A DNA stretch of 64,000 nucleotides from Clostridia bacterium (GCA_017428385.1 JAFRQX010000001.1:1-64000), one strand, 5' to 3'; positions 15,282-24,468 are shown, numbered from the stretch's first letter. Notes: a model not told the origin generated them from the letters alone. Numbers and translations: made by a program.

Positions 15282-16916
15282 ATGACCATTATTGAATTGT
15301 TGGAAAGAAATGCCAGAGAATGGCCTGACGATACCGCACTGGTTGAGATTAACCCCGATCAGCCTGAAACCAGACGGGTTACCTGGCACGATTTTGAACT
15401 GGTGGAACCCAGCGCAAAACAGAAGCACTACCGCCGGGAAATTACCTGGGCGGTTTTTGATGAAAAGGCCAACCGGGTGGCCAATATGCTCCGGAGCCAC
15501 GGCATCGGCAAGGGCAAGAAGGTTGCCATCCTGATGATGAACTGCATTGACTGGCTTCCGATCTACTTCGGTATCCTGAAGACCGGCGCGGTGGTGGTTC
15601 CCATGAACTTCCGCTATGCATCCAATGAAATTGAGTACTGCCTGAACCTGTCCGAAAGCAATATGCTCATTTTCGGACCGGAATTCATCGGCCGTATTGA
15701 AGAAATAGCAGACAAGATTCCCCATGTGGCACTGGTGTTTGAAGGCCCCGGCTGCCCGAGCTTTGCGGATGACCTGATGGAACTGATCAACGAGAGCAGT
15801 TCCAGCTTCCCGAAGTGCGACCTGACAGAGGATGACGACGCTGCGATCTACTTCTCTTCCGGCACCACCGGCTTTCCGAAGGCGATCCTGCATAAGCATC
15901 GCAGCCTGATCCATTCCGCACGGGTGGAACAGGCGCATCACGGCCAGACGAAGAATGACTGTTTCCTGTGCATTCCGCCGCTGTATCATACCGGCGCGAA
16001 GATGCACTGGTTCGGCAGCCTGATCTCCGGCGGCAAGGCCGTGATCCTGAAAGGCACCAGGCCTCAGACGATCCTGGAAGCTGTCAGCAGCGAGCAGTGC
16101 ACAATCGTATGGCTGCTGGTTCCGTGGGCGCAGGATGTGCTGACCGCCCTGGACAGCGGAGAACTGAAACTGTCCGATTACAAGCTGGATCAGTGGCGGT
16201 TGATGCACATCGGCGCACAGCCGGTGCCGCAGAGCCTGATCCATCGCTGGCTGGAATACTTCCCGAACCATCAGTATGACACCAACTACGGCCTGAGCGA
16301 ATCCATCGGCCCCGGCGCGGTGCACCTGGGTATTGAGAATGTCCGCAAGGTTGGCGCAATCGGCATCCCCGGATACGGCTGGGAGACGAAGATCATCCGT
16401 CCGGACGGTGAAGAAGTGGCTCCGGGAGAGGTGGGTGAGCTTTGCCTGAAGGGACCCGGCGTGATGGTCTGCTACTATAACAATCCGCAGGCAACAGCCG
16501 AAACCCTGAAGGACGGCTGGCTGCTGACGGGCGATATGGCACGGCAGGATGAAGAAGGCTTCATCTACCTGGTAGACCGGAAAAAGGACGTGGTTATTAC
16601 CGGTGGTGAGAACCTGTATCCTGTTGAAATTGAGAACTTTATGGCGGCCTATCCGCCGATCAAGGATGTGGCCGTGATTGGTCTTCCGGACGCACGTCTG
16701 GGTGAAATTGCCGCGGCGATTGTGGAACTGGTGCCGGGCAGCACTGCCACAGTGGAAGACATTCAGGAATTCTGCATGGGTATGCCGCGGTATAAGCGGC
16801 CGAGGAAGATCATCCTGGCACCCGTACCGCGGAACGCGACCGGTAAGATTGAAAAGCCAAAGCTTCGCCGCATGTACGGCGGAGAAGGACTGGTTGATTC
16901 TCAGAACCGCAGTTAA
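15282..16916 (+). CDS. AMP-forming acyl-CoA synthetase
   Basis: A 544-residue member of the ANL superfamily that activates a carboxylic acid to acyl-AMP and then acyl-CoA. The P-loop-like A3 motif is YFSSGTTGFPKAILHKH (~residue 190); A5 is TNYGLSESIGPG (~residue 332); A8 is DGWLLTGDMARQDEEGFIYLVDRKKD (~residue 410); and the catalytic Lys lies in NATGKIEK near the C-terminus. It is directly followed by iorAB, so its substrate may be an aryl- or branched-chain acetate, either scavenged or made during amino-acid fermentation. That link is by context only. Confidence 0.88.
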   Translation: MTIIELLERNAREWPDDTALVEINPDQPETRRVTWHDFELVEPSAKQKHYRREITWAVFDEKANRVANMLRSHGIGKGKKVAILMMNCIDWLPIYFGILKTGAVVVPMNFRYASNEIEYCLNLSESNMLIFGPEFIGRIEEIADKIPHVALVFEGPGCPSFADDLMELINESSSSFPKCDLTEDDDAAIYFSSGTTGFPKAILHKHRSLIHSARVEQAHHGQTKNDCFLCIPPLYHTGAKMHWFGSLISGGKAVILKGTRPQTILEAVSSEQCTIVWLLVPWAQDVLTALDSGELKLSDYKLDQWRLMHIGAQPVPQSLIHRWLEYFPNHQYDTNYGLSESIGPGAVHLGIENVRKVGAIGIPGYGWETKIIRPDGEEVAPGEVGELCLKGPGVMVCYYNNPQATAETLKDGWLLTGDMARQDEEGFIYLVDRKKDVVITGGENLYPVEIENFMAAYPPIKDVAVIGLPDARLGEIAAAIVELVPGSTATVEDIQEFCMGMPRYKRPRKIILAPVPRNATGKIEKPKLRRMYGGEGLVDSQNRS

Positions 16917-16934
16917 CCGATTCTGAAAATCACC

Positions 16935-16962
16935 ATTGAAAAATGAAGAATTAATAGTTGAG
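16935..16962 (+). repeat. period-7 repeat array upstream of iorA
   Basis: Four heptads of the ATTGAAA/AATGAAG/AATTAAT/AGTTGAG kind. The last one supplies the G-rich part of the iorA ribosome-binding site. Confidence 0.65.
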
Positions 16963-16973
16963 GATGGCATGTC

Positions 16974-18731
16974 ATGAAGAAACTGTTAATCGGAAATGAA
17001 GCGGTGGCCTGGGGCCTTTACAACGGCGGAATCGGGCTGGTGAGCAGTTATCCGGGTACTCCGAGTACGGAGATCACGGAATTCCTTGCCAAACATGACG
17101 ATATCCACAGCGAGTGGGCGCCGAATGAGAAAGTGGCTATGGAAGCAGCCTTTGGCGCGAGCCTGGCGGGAATGCGGAGTGTCTGCGCCATGAAGCACGT
17201 GGGACTGAACGTGGCGGCTGACCCGCTGTTCACGCTGAGCTATACAGGCGTGACCGGTGGTATGGTGGTCTGCGTAGCGGACGATCCGGCTATGCATTCC
17301 AGCCAGAATGAGCAGGATTCCCGGCATTATGCCATTGCGGCAAAGGTGCCGATGCTGGAGCCTTCGGATTCCGCGGAAGCCTACGCGTTTGCACGGTCCG
17401 CCTTTGAACTGAGTGAAAAGTATGATACGCCGGTGCTGCTCCGGATGTGCACGCGCATCGCCCACAGTCAGTGCGTGGTGGATATCGGAGAGCGGGAGGA
17501 AGTGCCGCTGAAGGAATACGTCAAGCAGCCTTCCAAGTACATTATGATGCCCGGCTACGCCAAACAGCGTCATCCCGTTGTGGAAGAGCGGACAGAAAAG
17601 CTGAAGGCGCTGGCGGAAGACTGCATGTACAACAAGGTCGAACTGGCGGAAAACCGGGAAATCGGCATCATTACTTCCGGCTGCAGCTATCTGTATGTGA
17701 AGGAAGTTTTCGGCGACGACATCAGCGTGCTGAAGATCGGCATGCCCAACCCGCTGCCGGAGAAGATGATCCGGGATTTCGCCGCGCAGGTGAAGAAGCT
17801 TTATGTGATTGAAGAGCTGGACCCGGTGATCGAAAACCATGTGAAGGCTCTGGGAATTGCCGTGACCGGCAAGAGCCTGTTCTCCGCCATCGGCGAGTTC
17901 AGCCAGAAGACGATCCGGGAAGCTTTCCTGAAGGAAGGCTATCCGGTGAAGGATATTCCGGAAGCACAGGGAGACGCTCCCGCGGTTCCCGGCCGTCCGC
18001 CGATGATGTGCTCCGGCTGCCCGCACCGGGGTATGTATTACACGCTGGTGAAGAATCATATCACCGTGCTGGGTGATATCGGCTGCTATACACTGGGTGC
18101 CGTTGCGCCGCTGAACGCGCTGGATTCCACCCTGTGCATGGGTGCCAGCATTTCCGGTATTCACGGATTCAATGCAGCCCGCGGCAAGGAAACGGAGAAA
18201 AAGACTGTGGCCGTGATCGGCGACAGCACCTTCATGCACAGCGGTATGACCGGACTGGTTAACATTGCCTACAACGCAACCAACTCCACGGTGATTATCC
18301 TGGATAACTCCATCACCGGCATGACCGGCCACCAGCAGAACCCCACGACCGGATACAACATCAAAGGCGATCCGGCGGCAAAGGTGAACCTGGAAGCCCT
18401 GTGCAAAGCGCTGGGCATCAACCGGGTGCGGGTCGTGGATCCCTATGACCTGAAGGCCTGCGAAGAAGCGGTGCTGGAAGAGCTGGCTGTTGAGGAGCCG
18501 AGCGTCATCATTTCCCGCCGGCCCTGCGTGCTGCTGAAATATGTGAAGCCGAAAACACCGCTGCAGGTGGATACGGATAAGTGCCGGGGCTGCAAAAAGT
18601 GCATGAAGATGGGCTGCCCGTCCATCAGCTTCAAGGAAGGCAAAGCCCGGATTGACAAGACACTTTGTGTAGGCTGCGGCGTGTGCGAACAGCTGTGTGC
18701 CTTCGGCGCGATCGGAGGTAAAAACGAATGA
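16974..18731 (+). CDS. iorA: indolepyruvate:ferredoxin oxidoreductase, alpha subunit
   Basis: A 585-residue thiamine-diphosphate enzyme that oxidatively decarboxylates aryl pyruvates to aryl-acetyl-CoA while reducing ferredoxin. The N-terminal domain has SSYPGTPSTEITEFL (pyruvate-binding domain). The central ThDP domain has CSGCPHRGMYY (~residue 345) and GDSTFMHSGMTGLVNIAYN (GDS...N ThDP/Mg motif, ~residue 415). The C-terminus carries two [4Fe-4S] ferredoxin motifs: CRGCKKCMKMGCP and CVGCGVCEQLC. Length and domain order fit IorA. Its stop overlaps the iorB start. Confidence 0.95.
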   Translation: MKKLLIGNEAVAWGLYNGGIGLVSSYPGTPSTEITEFLAKHDDIHSEWAPNEKVAMEAAFGASLAGMRSVCAMKHVGLNVAADPLFTLSYTGVTGGMVVCVADDPAMHSSQNEQDSRHYAIAAKVPMLEPSDSAEAYAFARSAFELSEKYDTPVLLRMCTRIAHSQCVVDIGEREEVPLKEYVKQPSKYIMMPGYAKQRHPVVEERTEKLKALAEDCMYNKVELAENREIGIITSGCSYLYVKEVFGDDISVLKIGMPNPLPEKMIRDFAAQVKKLYVIEELDPVIENHVKALGIAVTGKSLFSAIGEFSQKTIREAFLKEGYPVKDIPEAQGDAPAVPGRPPMMCSGCPHRGMYYTLVKNHITVLGDIGCYTLGAVAPLNALDSTLCMGASISGIHGFNAARGKETEKKTVAVIGDSTFMHSGMTGLVNIAYNATNSTVIILDNSITGMTGHQQNPTTGYNIKGDPAAKVNLEALCKALGINRVRVVDPYDLKACEEAVLEELAVEEPSVIISRRPCVLLKYVKPKTPLQVDTDKCRGCKKCMKMGCPSISFKEGKARIDKTLCVGCGVCEQLCAFGAIGGKNE

Positions 18732-19300
18732 AAACAACGAGTGTAATGATCGTCGGCGTCGGCGGACAGGGAAGCCTGCTGGCCTCCAGACTGCTAGGTA
18801 CTCTGCTAACGGATGAAGGCTATGACGTGAAGGTCAGCGAAGTGCACGGCATGAGCCAGCGCGGCGGCAGCGTCGTGACCTATGTGCGGTTCGGAGAGAA
18901 AGTATACAGCCCCATCGTGACCGAGGGCGAGTGCGACTATATCATCAGCTTCGAAAAACTGGAAGCTGCCCGTTACGCGGGATGCCTGCGCAAAGGCGGC
19001 AAGATTATTGTAAATACCCAGGAAATTGATCCGATGCCTGTGATCACCGGCGCTGCGGAGTATCCGGCGGGCGTACTGGAAGAACTGAAGGCAAAAGGCT
19101 TTGATATTGATGACTTTGACGCGCTGACGCCCGCGGTGGAAGCGGGAAGCTCCAAGGCAGTCAATATTGTGCTGATGGGCCATTTCGCAAAGTGCACGGA
19201 GATCCCGAAGGAAAAGTGGCTGGCGGCCCTTGAAAAGGTCATCAACCCGAAGTTCCTGGAGATGAACAAAACCGCTTTTGAGCACGGTTACGGTGCATAA
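18728..19300 (+). CDS. iorB: indolepyruvate:ferredoxin oxidoreductase, beta subunit
   Basis: A 190-residue gamma-type POR domain protein with GVGGQGSLLASRLLG near the N-terminus and EVHGMSQRGGSVVTYVRFG near residue 38, both hallmarks of IorB. ATG overlaps the iorA stop (ATGA), giving 1:1 coupling. With IorA it forms the oxidoreductase used in aromatic amino-acid catabolism; the reduced ferredoxin could feed the hydrogenase encoded at 44.8-49.8 kb. Confidence 0.95.
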   Translation: MKTTSVMIVGVGGQGSLLASRLLGTLLTDEGYDVKVSEVHGMSQRGGSVVTYVRFGEKVYSPIVTEGECDYIISFEKLEAARYAGCLRKGGKIIVNTQEIDPMPVITGAAEYPAGVLEELKAKGFDIDDFDALTPAVEAGSSKAVNIVLMGHFAKCTEIPKEKWLAALEKVINPKFLEMNKTAFEHGYGA

Positions 19301-19309
19301 GACAAGATG

Positions 19310-19348
19310 AAAACCGGCGAAGCAGATAGAAAGTTTCGCCGGTTTTTT
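19310..19348. terminator. bidirectional terminator between iorB and the lipid kinase gene
   Basis: AAAACCGGCGAA and TTCGCCGGTTTTTT with a ~12-nt loop; A-run and T-run on opposite sides serve both convergent transcripts. Confidence 0.88.
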
Positions 19349-19367
19349 CGTTTGTTTTTGTCTGCTT

Positions 19368-20255
19368 TTATCTGCAGAGAAGTGTAACGGCATTGTGGAC
19401 GTTGCGGACCTCGACTGTGGATGTGCCTTCTGCTTCTTCACCGTCCAGGGTCCATTTAACATCGGACGAACCGGAGAAGGTGAATATGGAAGCCCGCAGG
19501 AAAAGCAGGGAAGGATCATCGTAGTGACGGGTCCTGAGGGCTGTGATAATCCGGTTCAGGGCAAGCAGGTCCTGGGGGAAGGGAATGAGCAACGCCTCAA
19601 AAAGACCGTCGCTCATGTGGACCTCGGTGTCATCCAGCTTCAAGACACCGCCCAGGGAAGTGGAATTGCACACGGCACCAAAGATGTAATCATCCTCATA
19701 TTCCCGGCCGTCAGCATTGATCGTCATATGAATGGGATGAATGTCCGCCAGGGAGCGAATGCCTTCCAGGATATAGGCGGCATGGCCGATTACATTTTTC
19801 ACATTCTGGGGTGTGGACCAGGCAACACTTGTGAAGGCCCCGAAGGAAGCGGTATAGCTGAAATAACGATCAGGACCGAAGAGCCCGATATCCAGGAGGC
19901 GGGGCTGGCCGAAGATAATGGAATCACAGGCAGGCAGCGGTTCCAGGGGCAGATCAAGCCCGTTGGCAAAGTCGTTGGTGCTGCCGCAGGGAATGTATCC
20001 CAGCGGGGTTTTATGACCGCCCTGAAGCAGGCCGGTGATGACTTCGTTCAGCGTGCCATCTCCGCCGCAGGCAACGACCAGGTCGGCCTCTCCGCCGTGA
20101 AGACGGGCAAAGTCTGTGGCATCGCCGCGCTTTTCCGTGACATAAACGGAACAAAGCCATTCCGCCCGGTTGAACAGGGAAATCATTTCCGGCAGGAAAC
20201 GCCGTGCCTGACGCATGCCGGCGTTGGGGTTGATGATTAAATGCAGGGATTTCAT
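19368..20255 (-). CDS. diacylglycerol/lipid kinase (YegS/DagK family)
   Basis: A 295-residue kinase starting at the ATG read from 20255 (GGAGG 5 nt upstream on the minus strand). The NADK-like catalytic domain has LIINPNAG at the N-terminus and VACGGDGTLNEVITGLL near residue 58 (GGDGT nucleotide-binding motif), followed by GYIPCGSTNDFANGLDLP. The C-terminal beta-sandwich ends at residue 295. It phosphorylates diacylglycerol or a related lipid at the membrane. It is convergent with iorB and divergent from the ABC exporter operon. Confidence 0.9.
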   Translation of the reverse strand: MKSLHLIINPNAGMRQARRFLPEMISLFNRAEWLCSVYVTEKRGDATDFARLHGGEADLVVACGGDGTLNEVITGLLQGGHKTPLGYIPCGSTNDFANGLDLPLEPLPACDSIIFGQPRLLDIGLFGPDRYFSYTASFGAFTSVAWSTPQNVKNVIGHAAYILEGIRSLADIHPIHMTINADGREYEDDYIFGAVCNSTSLGGVLKLDDTEVHMSDGLFEALLIPFPQDLLALNRIITALRTRHYDDPSLLFLRASIFTFSGSSDVKWTLDGEEAEGTSTVEVRNVHNAVTLLCR

Positions 20256-20306
20256 GAAATCCTCCAATGTACAATGCATAATGAAATGGTCTGTGGTTGC
20301 AAGAAG

Positions 20307-20335
20307 ATTATAGAATAAGAAGGGGAGAAAGACAA
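20307..20335 (-). promoter_or_regulatory. sigma-A promoter for the lipid kinase gene
   Basis: Minus strand TTGTCT, 17-nt spacer, TATAAT. The -35 box abuts the heptad array at 20356. Confidence 0.7.
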
Positions 20336-20355
20336 TAAAGGGAGACGTTTGAAGC

Positions 20356-20397
20356 GAAGAGTGATGAGTGAAGAGTGATGAGTGTAGAGTGAAGAGT
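20356..20397 (+). repeat. period-7 repeat array (GAAGAGT/GATGAGT), six units
   Basis: Six in-register heptads: GAAGAGT, GATGAGT, GAAGAGT, GATGAGT, GTAGAGT, GAAGAGT. A shorter related stretch (TACAATGCATAATG) lies at 20269-20282. The array runs into the 22-bp repeats that follow. Confidence 0.88.
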
Positions 20398-20454
20398 TGT
20401 CCTACGGACAGTGAAGAGTTGTCCTGCGGACAGTGAAGAGTTGCGCCGCGGGCA
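20389..20454 (+). repeat. three tandem 22-bp repeats each holding a small hairpin
   Basis: Consecutive copies of GTGAAGAGTTGTCCTRCGGACA at 20389 and 20411, then a diverged third (GTGAAGAGTTGCGCCGCGGGCA). The GTCC-NNN-GGAC core can fold. The 20256-20563 gap otherwise holds two divergent promoters. Confidence 0.8.
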
Positions 20455-20497
20455 GAGAAAAGCAGCCCGCAGGGCAAAGCAGAAGTATCATTCTGCC

Positions 20498-20526
20498 TTG
20501 ACAACCGGACAAGAAGAGACTACATT
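20498..20526 (+). promoter_or_regulatory. sigma-A promoter for the ABC exporter operon
   Basis: Consensus TTGACA (20498-20503), 17-nt spacer, TACATT (20521-20526), 38 nt before the TTG start of the first ABC gene. Confidence 0.65.
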
Positions 20527-20563
20527 GAACAGGTACGTACATATTAATGAAGGGGAGATCCTT

Positions 20564-22297
20564 TTGAAACACTGGATGAAATATATCAAGCCGTACAAGG
20601 CCTGGTTTATTCTTGGTCCGCTGTGCATGATCGTGGAAGTCATCGGTGAAGTACTGATGCCCATGCTTCTGGCACGCGTGATTAACGCCGGGAATCTGGG
20701 AACGCTGACCGTCGGCTCCAGCATCGGAACGGCAGGTCTGATGATCCTGATCGCTGTTTTCATGATGGCGGGCGGCATTGGCGGATGCTATTTCAGTTCA
20801 AAGGCGAGCATTGCCTTTGCGGGGGATATCCGTAACGACCTGTACAGCAAGATCCAGAGATTCTCTTTCGGCAATATTGACCGGTTTTCCACCGGCTCCC
20901 TTGTGACGCGGGTGACCAATGACGTGACGCAGATGCAGAACTTTGTGGCAATGCTGATGCGGATGGCACTGCGGGCCCCGGGTATGATGATCGGCGGCCT
21001 GATCATGGCAATCCGCCTGCGGCCAGACCTGGCGACGATCTTCTGGGTCAGTATTCCGGCGCTGCTTCTGTTTGTAGGCGGAAACATCCTGACCGCTTTC
21101 CCGCGGTTCAAGGAAGTGCAGGCCAAAGTAGACGGACTGAACTCCACCGTGCAGGAAAACATCACCAATGTGCGGGTGGTGAAATCCTTTGTACGGGAAG
21201 AAGATGAAATCCATAAATTCGGCAAAGCCAACAGCGACCTGAAAAATGCGGCGATGCGCGCCATGCGGATCGTGATCCAGATGCAGCCGGTCACGACACT
21301 GATGATGTATATCACGGTGATCGGGGTGGCCTGGCAGGGCCACACGCTGGTGCTGAACGGCGAGATGGCCGTTGGCGACCTGTCCGCGTTTGTCAACTAC
21401 GTGATTCAGATCCTGTCTTCCCTGATCATGGTTACCTTCCTGTTTATGATGTCTTCCCGGGCAATGGCGAGCGCAAAGCGCATCCGTGAAGTGCTGGAAG
21501 AGGAACCGGATCTGAACGATAACGACGCAAAACAGAAGGACCTGACTGTGAAGGAAGGACGTGTTGAATTCCGTCATGTGTCTTTCCGGTATTATAAGCA
21601 CAGTGAAGACAGCGTGCTGGAGGATATCAGCCTGAGCATTGAACCCGGCAGCATTGTGGGCATCATCGGTTCCACCGGCTGCGGAAAGAGCACGCTGGTC
21701 TCCATGATCCCGCGGCTGTATGATCCGGATGAAGGCGAGATCCTGGTGGACGGTGTGAACGTAAAGGACTACAGCCTGTACAACCTGCGCGAGGGCGTGG
21801 GCATGGTGCTGCAGAAGAATGTACTGTTCTCCGGTACCGTGGCGGAAAACCTGCGCTGGGGCGATGAAAATGCCACGGACGAGGAGATGATCGCCGCGGC
21901 GAAGTCCTCCCAGGCGGACAAGTTTGTTTCTTCTTTTGCGGACGGATATGAAAGCAACCTGGACAAGGGCGGAAACAACCTGTCTGGCGGCCAGAAACAG
22001 CGGCTTTGTATAGCCCGGGCACTGCTGAAGAAACCGAAGATCCTGATCCTGGACGACTCCACATCCGCCGTGGATACGGCAACAGAAGCGCAGATCCGTA
22101 ATGCCTTCTCCAATGAACTGGCGGGAAGCACAAAGATCATCATCGCCCAGCGGATTGCCTCCGTGATGGACGCGGATCAGATTATCGTAATGAATGAAGG
22201 CCGGATCACCGGTGTGGGCACTCATGACGAACTGCTGGCCTCCAATACGGAATACCGTGAGATTGCCGAGTCCCAGCTCGGAAAGAAGGGGGCGTAA
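20564..22297 (+). CDS. ABC exporter half-transporter, subunit 1 (degenerate ATP site)
   Basis: A 577-residue ABC half-transporter: six-helix membrane domain (residues ~1-310), then a nucleotide-binding domain with Walker A GSTGCGKST, signature LSGGQKQR and Walker B ILILDDSTSAVD. Asp replaces the catalytic Glu after Walker B, as in the degenerate subunit of heterodimeric exporters (TM287/BmrC type). I place the start at TTG 20564 (AGGGGAG 6 nt upstream), giving LKHWMKYIKPYKAW; ATG 20576 is the alternative. The partner with the intact site follows after 3 nt. Likely multidrug or lipid export; substrate unknown. Confidence 0.88.
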   Translation: MKHWMKYIKPYKAWFILGPLCMIVEVIGEVLMPMLLARVINAGNLGTLTVGSSIGTAGLMILIAVFMMAGGIGGCYFSSKASIAFAGDIRNDLYSKIQRFSFGNIDRFSTGSLVTRVTNDVTQMQNFVAMLMRMALRAPGMMIGGLIMAIRLRPDLATIFWVSIPALLLFVGGNILTAFPRFKEVQAKVDGLNSTVQENITNVRVVKSFVREEDEIHKFGKANSDLKNAAMRAMRIVIQMQPVTTLMMYITVIGVAWQGHTLVLNGEMAVGDLSAFVNYVIQILSSLIMVTFLFMMSSRAMASAKRIREVLEEEPDLNDNDAKQKDLTVKEGRVEFRHVSFRYYKHSEDSVLEDISLSIEPGSIVGIIGSTGCGKSTLVSMIPRLYDPDEGEILVDGVNVKDYSLYNLREGVGMVLQKNVLFSGTVAENLRWGDENATDEEMIAAAKSSQADKFVSSFADGYESNLDKGGNNLSGGQKQRLCIARALLKKPKILILDDSTSAVDTATEAQIRNAFSNELAGSTKIIIAQRIASVMDADQIIVMNEGRITGVGTHDELLASNTEYREIAESQLGKKGA

Positions 22298-22300
22298 GGC

Positions 22301-24265
22301 ATGGCAAGGTCACTTGAAAGACTGAGAAAGCAATACGCGTCCAAACCCGGGGATATGAGAAAAATGGGAGGAGGTCCCCGCGGAGGCCCGCCCGGCCGCG
22401 GCATGACAGGGAAGCCCAAGAATGCGGGACAGACCATCAGAAGGCTGCTGGGCTATGTAGGCAAGTACTGGTACAAGCTGGTGCTGGTGCTGCTGTGCAT
22501 GCTGGTTACCACGGTGACGAGCCTGTGCGGCGGCTACCTGATGGCGCCGATCGTCGACCACCTGGCGCTGGCCGTGAACCCGGATACAGTGATTACTATG
22601 AGTCCGATTGAGAAAATCGCGGACGAAATCCTGACAAAGATTACCGCCGGAGAAATGGTACAGAACTGGATTGCTTCCGGTACCATCCAGGCAGTGTCCG
22701 CCTACGTTGCCGTAGCGCTGATTGTATTGGCCATCATCTACCTGGTGGGCGTGTGTACCACCTACCTGCAGGCGAGGCTGATGATGTCTGTTTCCCTGCG
22801 GGTGATCGAGACGATCCGGAACGATCTTTTCCGGAAGATGCAGAGCCTGCCGGTGCGTTATTATGACGGACATCCGACGGGCGAACTGATGAGCCGCTAC
22901 ACCAACGATATCGACAACATCGATACAATGATCAACAACTCCCTGGTGGGCCTGGTATCCGGTCTGATTACCCTGATCGGTACATTTATCTTCATGATCA
23001 CCACCAGCTGGATCCTGACGCTGATCACGATCCTGTTCATCCCGGTGTTCCTGTTCGGCGGAATGACCATCGCGAAGAAGAGCGCCAAGTACTATGCCTG
23101 GCAGCAGGCGGCGCTGGGCGCGGTGAACGGCTATATCGAAGAGACTGTAACCGGTGCGAAGGTTATCAAGGTCTTCAACCACGAGAGCGAGTGCGAGGAA
23201 GAGTTCAACCTGCTGAACGGCGACCTGAAGGATAAACAGTTCGGCGCCCAGTTCTGGGGCGGCATCATGTGGCCGGTGATGGGCAACGTGGGTCAGGTGA
23301 CCTATGCGGTGACCATCGGCGTGGGCGGCATCCTGATGTGCACAGGCGGATTCACTCCCGGCGCCCTGACAGTTTTCGCCGGATACAGCCGGCAGTTCTC
23401 CATGCCAATTAACCAGATGTCCCAGCAGGCAACCACTATCCTGGCGGCACTGGCCGGCGCGGAACGCGTTTTCGCGGTGATGGATGCGGAACCGGAGGTT
23501 CCGGACAGGGAAGGCGTCGAAGAGACTGAAATCCGCGGAGACGTGGTGGTTGAGCATGTGACCTTCGGCTATGTGCCGGAGAAGATCGTGCTGAAGGATA
23601 TCTCACTGTATGCCCATCCGGGCCAGAAGATTGCCTTTGTGGGTTCCACCGGCGCGGGCAAGACCACGGTGACGAACCTGCTGAACCGCTTCTACGATAT
23701 AGAAGAGGGAATCATCACCATTGACGGGAAGGACATTAAGGATTATCCGCGGGAATGGCTGCGGAAGAACATTGCCATGGTGCTGCAGGATACCCATCTG
23801 TTTACCGGCACGGTAAGAGAGAATATCCGGTACGGCCGCCTGGACGCCACGGATGAGGAAGTGGAGACGGCAGCAAAGCTGGCCAGTGCCCACAGTTTCA
23901 TCATGCGGTTGGAACATGGCTATGACACGATGCTGGAAGGCGACGGTGCCAACCTGAGCCAGGGACAGCGCCAACTGCTGAATATCGCGCGGGCGGCTGT
24001 GAGCAAGGCTCCGATCCTGGTGCTGGACGAAGCAACCAGCAGCGTTGACACCCGTACAGAGCGCCATATCGAACACGGCATGGACCGGCTGATGAAGAAC
24101 CGGACGACCTTCGTGATTGCCCACCGGCTGAGTACAGTCCGGAACGCGAATGCCATCATGGTACTGGAAAAAGGCGAAATCATCGAACGCGGAACGCATG
24201 ACGACCTGCTGGAGATGAAAGGCCGGTACTACGAGCTGTATACGGGGAAGAAAGAGCTTGATTGA
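22301..24265 (+). CDS. ABC exporter half-transporter, subunit 2
   Basis: A 654-residue ABC half-transporter. The N-terminal ~45 residues are cytosolic, basic and Gly/Pro-rich (KMGGGPRGGPPGRG). The membrane domain spans to about residue 365, with an extended first periplasmic loop. The NBD has Walker A GSTGAGKTT, signature LSQGQRQL and Walker B ILVLDEATSSVD with the catalytic Glu present. It pairs with the upstream degenerate subunit to form an asymmetric heterodimer. The stop codon lies inside a 28-nt inverted repeat (24257-24284). Confidence 0.9.
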   Translation: MARSLERLRKQYASKPGDMRKMGGGPRGGPPGRGMTGKPKNAGQTIRRLLGYVGKYWYKLVLVLLCMLVTTVTSLCGGYLMAPIVDHLALAVNPDTVITMSPIEKIADEILTKITAGEMVQNWIASGTIQAVSAYVAVALIVLAIIYLVGVCTTYLQARLMMSVSLRVIETIRNDLFRKMQSLPVRYYDGHPTGELMSRYTNDIDNIDTMINNSLVGLVSGLITLIGTFIFMITTSWILTLITILFIPVFLFGGMTIAKKSAKYYAWQQAALGAVNGYIEETVTGAKVIKVFNHESECEEEFNLLNGDLKDKQFGAQFWGGIMWPVMGNVGQVTYAVTIGVGGILMCTGGFTPGALTVFAGYSRQFSMPINQMSQQATTILAALAGAERVFAVMDAEPEVPDREGVEETEIRGDVVVEHVTFGYVPEKIVLKDISLYAHPGQKIAFVGSTGAGKTTVTNLLNRFYDIEEGIITIDGKDIKDYPREWLRKNIAMVLQDTHLFTGTVRENIRYGRLDATDEEVETAAKLASAHSFIMRLEHGYDTMLEGDGANLSQGQRQLLNIARAAVSKAPILVLDEATSSVDTRTERHIEHGMDRLMKNRTTFVIAHRLSTVRNANAIMVLEKGEIIERGTHDDLLEMKGRYYELYTGKKELD

Positions 24266-24284
24266 TCCCGGAGGATCAATCAAG
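24257..24284 (+). repeat. palindrome overlapping the stop codon of the ABC exporter gene
   Basis: CTTGATTGATCC, loop CGGA, GGATCAATCAAG: 12 perfect base pairs containing the TGA stop. No T-run follows; a heptad array begins 2 nt later. Confidence 0.8.
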
Positions 24285-24285
24285 T

Positions 24286-24320
24286 AATGAAAAATGAATA
24301 TTGAAAACTTAAAACTTAAA
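24286..24320 (+). repeat. period-7 repeat array, five units
   Basis: AATGAAA, AATGAAT, ATTGAAA, ACTTAAA, ACTTAAA in strict 7-nt register, directly after the stop-codon palindrome. Confidence 0.75.
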
Positions 24321-24330
24321 AATGGCGGAG

Positions 24331-24363
24331 AAAACTGCTTCCGGGAATCGGAAGCAGTTTTTT
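24331..24363 (+). terminator. rho-independent terminator of the ABC exporter operon
   Basis: AAAACTGCTTCCG, loop GGAAT, CGGAAGCAGTTTTTT. Confidence 0.9.
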
Positions 24364-24468
24364 GATATATATAAAGAGTGAAATGTATACAAGATTTCCG
24401 GAATGGGACTATATAAGGGTTCCTTCGGTTTTTGGATGGATTGTAACACTTTTGGCATATAATCTTCA

